From the NCBI GenBank assembly GCA_002404095.1, contig DHJA01000297.1:812-13122 (forward strand): a stretch of 12,311 bases of DNA, given 5' to 3'. This DNA is from Planctomycetaceae bacterium UBA4732. Its GTDB lineage: Bacteria; Planctomycetota; Planctomycetia; Gemmatales; Gemmataceae. Position numbers and translations under genes: made by a program. Of this stretch, positions 6,111-12,311 are shown in pieces (position 1 is the first letter of the stretch; each line of letters starts with the position of its first letter). Under the pieces are notes generated by a model. That model ran no database searches. It had not been told where the DNA came from and saw only the letters and a program-made list of their open reading frames with translations.

Positions 6111-7398
6111 GAGCATTGCCTTCTGCGACGTCGCGCTCCAGCCGCTCACGATTCTCGTTGGCCGCAATGCGGCGGGGAAAAGCAACTTCCTGGACGCCCT
6201 GGCGTTTCTGAGGGACGTGATGAAATTAGGCGTAACCGAGGCGGCAAAGATCAAGCCAAGGAGCGGCTGGTCGTCGCTGGCCTGCCGATCCGCGAATGTT
6301 CCGAAAATTGAAATCGAGATTGAAACCGCCTTCACCTGTGCCCGGCCCTTCCAACGTATCAGGGACGACAGCGTCCCTTCCGCAACAACGCCGCCAGACG
6401 CAGGACCGTTGCCGGACCTCACCGGCGTTGCGTTCACAGCCACCTACGGCCTAGAGTTTTCCACCGGCAAGCATTCGGCCCCGGTCATCAGCAAAGAATG
6501 GCTGGAGATCGCTGACGAGACAAAACGGCAGAGGGCAGGCTTTAAGGTCCATAAGGGCATCACCGAACAATGGGGAACAGAACCCGACTTTTCGTATCCG
6601 GTTGGGCATCCAAAAGAGCGGACACTGCAGGTAACCCACCGTCCCGACTTGCCTCTGCTCTCCGTCATCGGCACACAGCCGTTCGTCGAGCTTGGGGAAG
6701 GGCTTCGCTGGATGGCGTTCTACAACTTCATTCCGGATGCGATGCGCGGCCTGCCCATGCCGACCGCCGGCTCGTTGCTAGACAACCACGGGCAGAATCT
6801 TGCCAGCGTGATCGCGGGCTTAAAAGAACTTGAACCTGAATCGGTTCAACGGGTTCGGGATTATGTCACGGTCATCGCACCGGAAATTGAAGACTTTAAC
6901 GTAACTCGCCTCGGAGAGTATGAAACGGTTCGATTCCGACTGTTTGCGGAAGCCGGTGCAAAGGCGCTGGAAATCGACGCTGCAAGCATGTCGGACGGCA
7001 CTCTACGGGCGCTGGCATCATTGATGGCGGCGTTTCAAATCGTGCTGCCGCACGGATACCCCAGCGTCGTGGGCATCGAGGAACCGGAAACCGCGTTGCA
7101 CCCGGCGGCAATGCGGGCGTTGGTGGACGCACTTGATGACGCCACCCAGCGGACTCAGGTTATACTTACCACCCACAGCGCCGACCTGCTTTCGGGCCGG
7201 GATATAAGTCCCGGTCAGGTACTGGTGGTGCGCAATCGAGGCGGCCAGACTCACATCACCCCTGTGGACCCGGCCAGTCGGGAGATCATTGAAAAGGAAC
7301 TCTATACATTGGCCGATTTGCAGCGCATGGACAAGCTCGACATTGATGAGGCCGACTTGGAGCGTCAAGTTCAACTCAGCCAACAGGAAAGGGTCTGA
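6034..7398 (+). CDS. OLD-like AAA/ABC-type ATPase (AAA_21 type)
   Basis: This is a 454-residue protein with a split SMC/ABC-type ATPase core. The N-terminal lobe has the RIRGYKSI strand (21-28) and the Walker A loop GRNAAGKS (43-50). A middle insertion of about 80-310 carries no recognised domain. The C-terminal lobe has a signature-like ASMSDGTLRALASL (317-330), Walker B VVGIEEPETALHP (345-357) with paired acidic Glu349-Glu350, and a switch histidine in ILTTHSADLL (His381). This fits the ATPases of OLD-family and related two-gene systems, which dimerise on ATP and act on DNA or on a partner effector. There is no fused TOPRIM domain; a TOPRIM-like partner is encoded 2 bases after the stop. 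The module has its own ribosome site. By eye, GC is lower than in RNase R (one sampled 60-base line: 58% against 65%). The ATPase class is secure and the biological role is inferred. Confidence 0.9.
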   Translation: MANTANAIDERTKPPFLRRVRIRGYKSIAFCDVALQPLTILVGRNAAGKSNFLDALAFLRDVMKLGVTEAAKIKPRSGWSSLACRSANVPKIEIEIETAFTCARPFQRIRDDSVPSATTPPDAGPLPDLTGVAFTATYGLEFSTGKHSAPVISKEWLEIADETKRQRAGFKVHKGITEQWGTEPDFSYPVGHPKERTLQVTHRPDLPLLSVIGTQPFVELGEGLRWMAFYNFIPDAMRGLPMPTAGSLLDNHGQNLASVIAGLKELEPESVQRVRDYVTVIAPEIEDFNVTRLGEYETVRFRLFAEAGAKALEIDAASMSDGTLRALASLMAAFQIVLPHGYPSVVGIEEPETALHPAAMRALVDALDDATQRTQVILTTHSADLLSGRDISPGQVLVVRNRGGQTHITPVDPASREIIEKELYTLADLQRMDKLDIDEADLERQVQLSQQERV

Positions 7399-7400
7399 GA

Positions 7401-8072
7401 ATGCCGCTGCGGGTGGTGGTAATCGTGGAAGGGCACGGCGAGGACGAGGCGATCCGTACCTTGCTGGAGCGGATCTGGTACGACTTGTTGGGCGGAGACT
7501 ACATTGAGGTCATCCCTTGGAGGGCAAAGCAGGGACAGCTTCGCAAGAAAGAGGGGCTATCTCGGGTGGTGGAAGCGGCGGCAATCAAGCTCCACGCCAC
7601 AGAGCGAACGGACTTCCGCCGCTTGCTCTTGGTTATGATCGACACAGAAGGTGAAGAGTGCCCGAAAACCACTGCCGCCGGACGCATCGAGTGGGCGAGG
7701 GAGGTCCGCTCCGATCCAGCTACCGAGATCGCTTGCGTCATGCCGAATCCTATGTTCGAGACGTGGTTCGCCGCTTCTGCCGATTCCTTAAGAGGGAAGA
7801 ACGATTTGCCGCCCGACCTCCCTAAGCCGGAAAACCCGGAAGGAATCAAACTCGGCAAGAGCTGGGTGAAGAAGCATTTGCCCCGGAAGTACAAGGAAAC
7901 CATCGATCAGCCCCGATTCGTGGGCCGCATGAGCTTAACGGAGTGTAAGGACTCGTCCCGCTCGTTCTGCAAGCTGGTAAAGGAAATCCATCAACGCCTG
8001 CCGACGTCTCCAGCACCCGCGCCGCCCGCTGCTAAGGATCAACCTCCGATACCCGAGCAGGGATTAACCTGA
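7401..8072 (+). CDS. DUF4276-like (TOPRIM-fold) protein, partner of the ATPase
   Basis: This is a 223-residue protein. The N-terminal strand and acidic loop VVVIVEGHGEDEAI (5-18, Glu10) and the later strand LLLVMIDTEGEE (75-86, Asp81 and Glu83) match the TOPRIM pattern of one Glu followed by a DxD-like motif. MPNPMFETWFAAS (114-126) resembles the conserved PNPExEaW block of DUF4276 proteins. The last 25 residues are Pro/Ala-rich and probably disordered. TOPRIM proteins of this kind bind magnesium and usually cut or rearrange nucleic acid; here the second acidic residue is Glu in place of Asp. The ATG follows the ATPase stop by 2 bases and its ribosome site (AGGAAAGGG) lies inside the ATPase gene, so the two are coupled. 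A nuclease effector controlled by the ATPase is the leading inference. RloB-like proteins are a related alternative. Confidence 0.8.
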   Translation: MPLRVVVIVEGHGEDEAIRTLLERIWYDLLGGDYIEVIPWRAKQGQLRKKEGLSRVVEAAAIKLHATERTDFRRLLLVMIDTEGEECPKTTAAGRIEWAREVRSDPATEIACVMPNPMFETWFAASADSLRGKNDLPPDLPKPENPEGIKLGKSWVKKHLPRKYKETIDQPRFVGRMSLTECKDSSRSFCKLVKEIHQRLPTSPAPAPPAAKDQPPIPEQGLT

Positions 8073-8089
8073 GCAAAGCCGCGCCCTTG

Positions 8090-9760
8090 TTATTGAGGCG
8101 TTCCGCCGCCGCGCAGCAAGCGGATGCGGTTCAGGTCCGTTTGCTTCCAAGCCGACCGCAGGTAATCGGCAACCGTTTCGGCGGTCGGCCGCGCACCTTC
8201 CGGCAGGATGAGAGCCGCTGTGCCGCCCTCGGCGATGGCGTGCAAGGCGCTGGCGGCCCGCAACTGATGCTTCGGCGGCGCCGTGGCGTCCCACCCGGTC
8301 AGCCCCGCCGCTTGCCCGATCGTCGGTGTTCCGTCGCCCAGCCGGAAATCGTCCGGCCCGTCCAAGCAGGTTCCCAAACGACACGCGCCGCCGTCCTGGC
8401 GCAAAACGTCACGCAGCGTCTGCACGATTTGTTTGCCGAAATCCAGGGACTCCTTGCCCGAACAGAGGCCGCCGCCGGTGAACGCCGTGACAACGGCGTC
8501 AAGTCCGACGGGGGCCACGACCAGCCGCGCCCGGTCGAGCAGGAAGCCGCTCGTGACCGGCGGCCGACCGCCTTGCTGCCGTCGCAAAAACTCACGTTTC
8601 TGCACGGCGGCGCTGAGGGCGAGTCGAGCCAGGCTGCCCAGTTTCTTGAGGAACCGCGTTGCGTCGCCGTCCACGCCGGGCTGTTCGGCGAGGCGCGGCA
8701 GGTGCACGCCGACCGTCAGCAGGACCGCGGGATACTGCCGGTCCACGCCCTCGGCCAGCCACACGGGACGGCGCGGGCGGTCGAAGACGAAGCACACCGC
8801 CGCCTTGTCCAACGCGAATTCCGCCATCGCCGTCAGGCGCTGGGCGGCCCCAGGCGCGAAATCGCGTTCGGAAAGATGCCAGTCGATTCGCACCCGATCG
8901 CCGAAAGCCTTCGGTCGCAAAAGTTCGCGCGTCAGTTCGTCCGCCAGCGAAGCGAGTTTTCCCGGGGCGGGCGAATCGATTTGTCCGGCAAATAGCGGGC
9001 CTTCGGCAAGGTCGCCGGCCCAAGACGGCGGCGCGGCGCAATTCAGGTTGACGACTGCCCGCATTCCCGTGAGCCGCAAGCCGAGCGCCAGTTCCCGCGA
9101 GAACTCGCGCACCTTCTCATTTTCCGCCTTTGCGGAGTGTGCAAGAAGATGTTCCGGGCCGTCCAAAACGACAAGGCCGCCCGCGAAGCCTCGCGCCTTT
9201 TCCAAGGCGGCGAATACGCCGTCTTCCGCCACGCTTGCTATGGGCGGTCCAAGCACACATCCCAGAAGTTCGTAGGGCGCTTCAAGGCCGGTCAGAGTCA
9301 GTAGGCCGTCGCCCTGAGCCGCTGCCAAATCGCGGGCGAAAACGGTTTGCAGCGTATAGCTGTGGACGCACGCCGCCAGCACTTTCTCTAGGGGCGCGCC
9401 CGCCGCGAAGCGCAGCACCACCTCCTTGTCGGCCGAAACAGCGGCTGGCGACGGCTTGCCGCGATCACGCCGGGCGCCGTACTCCGCGAACGTTGCCGCC
9501 AGCGCCGGTTGACCCAATTCGCGTACTACTTTAACAACGAGTTCGGCGATCTGAATTGTCGTTGGCGTGGCGCCGTCGGTTTCTTCCATGAGGAAGTGTA
9601 CAACGCCGTCGGTTAGCTCACGGGCAAGGAAGGCGTCCGGCCGTTTCAACGACTCCGACGCGGCGAACAAGGCGCGGCTGATCTTGTCGGCGTCGAACGG
9701 CTCCTGGCGGCCGTCGCGTTTGTGGACCCAAGAGGGTGGCGTTGGCGGATTGCCTTCCAT
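8090..9760 (-). CDS. ATP-cone protein resembling anaerobic ribonucleotide reductase, without the glycyl-radical end
   Basis: This is a 556-residue protein. Residues 10-98 are an ATP-cone, the nucleotide-binding regulatory domain of ribonucleotide reductases (VHKRDGRQEPFDADKISRAL at 12-31, then a helix ending AATFAEYGARR). The remainder weakly follows the order of class III reductases (NrdD): HSYTLQTVFARDLAAAQGDG (133-152), VVNLNCAAPP (236-245), PVGLDAVVTAFTGG (417-430) with the following helix, and GGTAALILPEG (512-522). In NrdD a zinc site and a glycyl-radical motif follow this last block; here the protein ends about 35 residues later with no CxxC pair and no RVxGY-like motif. It is therefore either a divergent paralogue without radical chemistry or a different ATP-cone protein. 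The ATG at 9760 has an AGGAA site upstream. It lies tail-to-tail with the TOPRIM gene, 17 bases apart with no visible terminator, and 60 bases downstream of the ABC genes on the same strand. Confidence 0.75.
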   Translation of the reverse strand: MEGNPPTPPSWVHKRDGRQEPFDADKISRALFAASESLKRPDAFLARELTDGVVHFLMEETDGATPTTIQIAELVVKVVRELGQPALAATFAEYGARRDRGKPSPAAVSADKEVVLRFAAGAPLEKVLAACVHSYTLQTVFARDLAAAQGDGLLTLTGLEAPYELLGCVLGPPIASVAEDGVFAALEKARGFAGGLVVLDGPEHLLAHSAKAENEKVREFSRELALGLRLTGMRAVVNLNCAAPPSWAGDLAEGPLFAGQIDSPAPGKLASLADELTRELLRPKAFGDRVRIDWHLSERDFAPGAAQRLTAMAEFALDKAAVCFVFDRPRRPVWLAEGVDRQYPAVLLTVGVHLPRLAEQPGVDGDATRFLKKLGSLARLALSAAVQKREFLRRQQGGRPPVTSGFLLDRARLVVAPVGLDAVVTAFTGGGLCSGKESLDFGKQIVQTLRDVLRQDGGACRLGTCLDGPDDFRLGDGTPTIGQAAGLTGWDATAPPKHQLRAASALHAIAEGGTAALILPEGARPTAETVADYLRSAWKQTDLNRIRLLRGGGTPQ

Positions 9761-9820
9761 GATTGCGTTTCCTACTTCGCGCTCCCCTGCCGGGTCGCGG
9801 CTAAACTTTGATTGCGCCGA

Positions 9821-11440
9821 TTATGGGGGCGCATCGCGGCTTACATCATAAGCCCGGAACGCCAGGCCCATCAACGGCACAAGGGCGGCCGCGAATAGCG
9901 CCGCCGCCAGCCAGGCCGCGGCCGCGGCCGCCCACATATTAGTGCCCGTCAGGTAATAGACGATAACGCCGGCCAACGCCGCAACGACTCCGGCGCCGCC
10001 CATTCCGATCATTTTGGCGAACTGCGACAGGACGTTGCGGCCCATCGCCTGCAAATCCGCCGGCGTCGTCGCCATGACGCGCGTGGGAAACACCAGAAAT
10101 AGCAGATTTTCCACGCTGAAAAGGAGGAAGTTATAAACTGGCGCGAACGCCGCGGCCGCCAGCAGCATCGGAGCCGGCCGGTCGCCGAACCATTGAACCA
10201 CGGCAAGGGCCGTCCACTGAATCAGGGTGAAGATCAGGACCGGCGTGAGGATCTGGCCGAGCGCCAAGCGCCAAGCCGGCGCCGGCAGCGTCTTTAATAG
10301 CGCGATTTGATCCACGTCGCCACGGAAATCGAACGGCGCTAATACAGTCAGTAAGGCCATTAGCAGTGCCGCGATGCTGGCTAGCGCGACGAACGCGGCC
10401 ACTTCATCCTCATGCTGGGCGGCAGCCCAGACCGCGGTTAAAGCGATGGTGAAAGTCGCCACCGCCAGCAGTAACCGGCCCGCCCCGCGCGACGCCGTCG
10501 TCATCTGCCGCCAGAAAATCGGCCCGGCGCCGCCCCACCACGGCGCCATCGGCAGACCGAAGAACGCCCTGCCGTCGCGCGACGCCGCCGGGCCGACGCG
10601 CCGCACGCGCTGGATACGGGCGTAAATGCGGGCGCTTGCCGAAACCGACGCCTCCAGATATTGCGCGTCCATGCCAAAAACCGCTCCGAGTAGGACCACG
10701 TTTACTAGCAGCGCCAGCAGTCCGTTCCAGGCCAGGTCCGGCCACAGCTTTTCGGACAGGAATGCGTAAAAGAAATATCGCAGCGGCTGCGAGACGGCCT
10801 GCCAAACATCCGTGTGAACCGCCGCGCGCAGCCATTCGGCCGCACCGCCCTCGCCGGGCATGAGACCTACCCGCCAGGCAATACCGCCCGCGAGTACGAT
10901 CAACGCCGCCGCGGTCGCGCGGCGTCCGAGCGTGAAGAGCCGGGCGCCCACCGCGCTCGCCGCCAGGTTGACGACGATGACGAATAATTGCATGAACTGA
11001 AACGTCAGCAGCAGGCCAACAAAGGCGGCCGCGAAGGAATGGGTGTAAATCTGAAATACGAACGTCATAAATAATGTCGTCGGCAGGCTGAATAGGAAAC
11101 TAAGCGCGAGTTTATAGGCCAGCAATTCGCGCCGGCCGAATGGAGCGGGGAAGAGATAATTCACCTCGCCGGGTGAGAAATAGACGGCCCGCTCGCCGGA
11201 TGTAGAGACGACGTTGAGGAGGCAATAGATCAGCAAGCCAACCGGCCCATATTCCAGAATTTTCTCGCGCGTGTAGGCCGGCGTCCGCTCGGTCAAGAAG
11301 AGGCTTCCCAGCCACAAGGAAAAGACGCCCAGCCCCACCAGGGCCAATAGCGCACCCTTCACGGTGCCCAGGCTGCGCGTCCCGAAGCGCAACCAGCCGC
11401 GTAATTGCAGGCCTAGCAAAAACCACAGAGCGCGATTCAC
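9821..11440 (-). CDS. ABC exporter permease (PF16962-like)
   Basis: This is a 539-residue integral membrane protein with about a dozen hydrophobic segments, among them 28-49, 66-80, 110-130, 136-166, 176-192, 240-256, 324-340, 346-368, 396-416, 425-450, 482-497 and 502-526. It resembles the large permeases of putative ABC exporters (PF16962). A cytoplasmic loop motif, NYLFPAPFGRRELLAYKL (94-111), recurs in altered form as LLKTLPAPAWRLALGQIL (381-398), so the protein seems to be an internally duplicated pair of permease halves. The start is a GTG overlapping the stop of the ATPase gene by 4 bases (GTGA), meaning tight translational coupling with its ATP-binding partner. The cargo is unknown; relatives are thought to move lipids, drugs or peptides outward, but nothing here identifies a substrate. 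Confidence 0.85.
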   Translation of the reverse strand: MNRALWFLLGLQLRGWLRFGTRSLGTVKGALLALVGLGVFSLWLGSLFLTERTPAYTREKILEYGPVGLLIYCLLNVVSTSGERAVYFSPGEVNYLFPAPFGRRELLAYKLALSFLFSLPTTLFMTFVFQIYTHSFAAAFVGLLLTFQFMQLFVIVVNLAASAVGARLFTLGRRATAAALIVLAGGIAWRVGLMPGEGGAAEWLRAAVHTDVWQAVSQPLRYFFYAFLSEKLWPDLAWNGLLALLVNVVLLGAVFGMDAQYLEASVSASARIYARIQRVRRVGPAASRDGRAFFGLPMAPWWGGAGPIFWRQMTTASRGAGRLLLAVATFTIALTAVWAAAQHEDEVAAFVALASIAALLMALLTVLAPFDFRGDVDQIALLKTLPAPAWRLALGQILTPVLIFTLIQWTALAVVQWFGDRPAPMLLAAAAFAPVYNFLLFSVENLLFLVFPTRVMATTPADLQAMGRNVLSQFAKMIGMGGAGVVAALAGVIVYYLTGTNMWAAAAAAWLAAALFAAALVPLMGLAFRAYDVSRDAPP

Positions 11441-12213
11441 GGCGGATGTCCCTCGTCGCGTCGCAGAGCGGCTGTTTCCGGCGAGTCCGGCGTCTCCGTG
11501 AGCCGAAAGAATAGCTCTTCCAACGTCTCACGCCGATTCCCCGCGACGGCCTCGCCGCGCAGGTCGGACAGCCGGCCGTGGCGTAGTACGCGGCCCCGGT
11601 GAAGGATCAGCACGGTCGTGGTCAAATCCTCGACCATCGAAAGCAGGTGCGAACTGACGACGACGGCCGCCCCTTGCGCCGCATTCTCTCGTATCAGATC
11701 CTTCATGGTGCGAATGCCGCGCGGGTCGAGGCCGGTCAGCGGTTCATCGAGCAGCAGCGCACGTGGCCGGTGCAGACAGGCGCAGCCGACCGCCGTCTTC
11801 TGCCGCATGCCGCGCGACAATCCCGACGCCAAAGCGGAGCGCTTTTCGCGCAATTCTAATCGAATCAGCAACGACTCGGCGAGTTCTTGCCAGTCGCGCA
11901 GGCGATAGGCGGCGGCCGTGAAGCGGAAATGTTCCCAAACGGTGAGGCGGTCGAACAGATGCGGGTCGTCGGGGACGTAGGCGAGTTGGCCCTTGGCGGC
12001 GATGGGCTGACGGACCACGTCGTAACCGGCGATGAATAGCCGACCCTTCGTCGGTTGGAGGATGCCGGCCAGCGCTCGCAGCGTCGTCGTTTTGCCGGCC
12101 CCGTTCGGCCCGACCAGGCCAAGGATTTCGCCCGGCGCCACTGAGAATGTGACGCCGGAGACGGCCGCCGTCGCCCCGTACACCTTGCTGTAATCTTCCA
12201 CGTCGATGGACAC
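11437..12213 (-). CDS. ABC transporter ATP-binding protein
   Basis: This is a 258-residue cytosolic ATPase subunit. Walker A is GPNGAGKTT (35-43); the signature is LSRGMRQK (132-139), with Arg in place of the usual Gly in LSGG; Walker B is ALLLDEP (152-158) followed by the D-loop TGLDP; and the switch histidine is His189 in VSSHLLS. The usual Q-loop glutamine is absent: the sequence there is YVPDDPHLFDRLT (79-91), a form seen in several exporter ATPases. The start is GTG at 12213, with a GAGGG ribosome-like site upstream. No earlier in-frame start is better supported. Its last 4 bases overlap the permease, with which it forms an export complex. It is first in the operon, so the promoter should lie in the right-end gap. 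Confidence 0.93.
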   Translation of the reverse strand: MSIDVEDYSKVYGATAAVSGVTFSVAPGEILGLVGPNGAGKTTTLRALAGILQPTKGRLFIAGYDVVRQPIAAKGQLAYVPDDPHLFDRLTVWEHFRFTAAAYRLRDWQELAESLLIRLELREKRSALASGLSRGMRQKTAVGCACLHRPRALLLDEPLTGLDPRGIRTMKDLIRENAAQGAAVVVSSHLLSMVEDLTTTVLILHRGRVLRHGRLSDLRGEAVAGNRRETLEELFFRLTETPDSPETAALRRDEGHPP

Positions 12214-12287
12214 GCCGCGCCCTCACTGCCCCCGACTTCATTCCGTCGGGACATTCTAGTGCATTGTCACGCATGGATTGATAGGTG
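12214..12287 (-). promoter_or_regulatory. Leader region of the ABC exporter operon
   Basis: This is the short region upstream of the ATPase gene. On the minus strand a TAGAAT at 12253-12258 matches five of six bases of a -10 box, but no good -35 box is found 16-18 bases further upstream. Nearer the gene, CCCGAC (12231-12236) and GTCGGG (12245-12250) form a 6-bp hairpin with an 8-base loop, just ahead of the GAGGG ribosome site. Either could influence expression; neither is strong evidence. Confidence 0.3.
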
Positions 12288-12311
12288 GCACGGGCTTCCA
12301 GCCCGTGCGGT
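12284..12311. repeat. GC-rich hairpin repeat at the right edge
   Basis: GCACGGGCT (12288-12296), a 3-base loop TCC, and AGCCCGTGC (12300-12308) make a perfect 9-bp stem. The wider sequence, GGTGGCACGGGCTTCCAGCC, matches a hairpin I recognise as a dispersed repeat in many planctomycete and related genomes. It stands upstream of the ABC operon, and the window ends inside or just after it. No coding role is apparent. Confidence 0.7.

Noticed and set aside
8087..9275. Long plus-strand open frames (302 and 330 residues) opposite the ATP-cone gene
   Set aside because: Arg/Pro/Ser/Ala-rich compositional shadows without motifs; the minus-strand frame has a recognisable ATP-cone.

Overview
The window reads as one stretch of a GC-rich bacterial chromosome, most likely from a planctomycete or a relative. 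The evidence is indirect. Two short repeats of a type I associate with planctomycete and similar environmental genomes are present: CACAAAGAA-type units at about 3391-3460 and a GCACGGGCT hairpin at the right end. The YhaM-like nuclease and the PF16962-type ABC exporter also fit that group. No rRNA, tRNA, CRISPR array or transposase is visible. All ten confident genes are complete; five lie on each strand, and the weak reading frame at 5730-6110 is separate.

Left end (1-1805, minus strand): a small coiled-coil protein and an HNH endonuclease overlap by 4 bases (ATGA). They are followed, after 37 bases, by a DapA/NanA-family aldolase whose stop codon lies inside a short palindromic repeat. A divergent 75-base gap (1806-1880) separates this group from a plus-strand RNA-decay cluster.

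RNA-decay cluster (1881-5651, plus strand): a DCC-family (DUF393) thiol protein, a YhaM-type 3'-5' exoribonuclease (OB fold plus HD domain) and RNase R. The whole space between the two nucleases is a perfect 37-bp inverted repeat. In mRNA it would make a very stable hairpin running from the stop codon of one gene to just before the start codon of the next.

Accessory module (5652-8072, plus strand): a gene-poor stretch with one doubtful membrane-type reading frame, then an OLD-like SMC/ABC-type ATPase and, 2 bases after its stop codon, a DUF4276/TOPRIM-like protein. This ATPase-TOPRIM pair is the best candidate here for a defence or DNA-transaction system. It resembles known two-gene pairs such as PARIS and AbiL, but I cannot place it in a named type.

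Right end (8090-12213, minus strand): an ATP-cone protein that looks like an anaerobic ribonucleotide reductase without its glycyl-radical C-terminus, then (listed leftmost first) an ABC exporter permease and its ATPase. The ATPase and permease overlap by 4 bases (GTGA) and form one operon. The window ends in a hairpin repeat.
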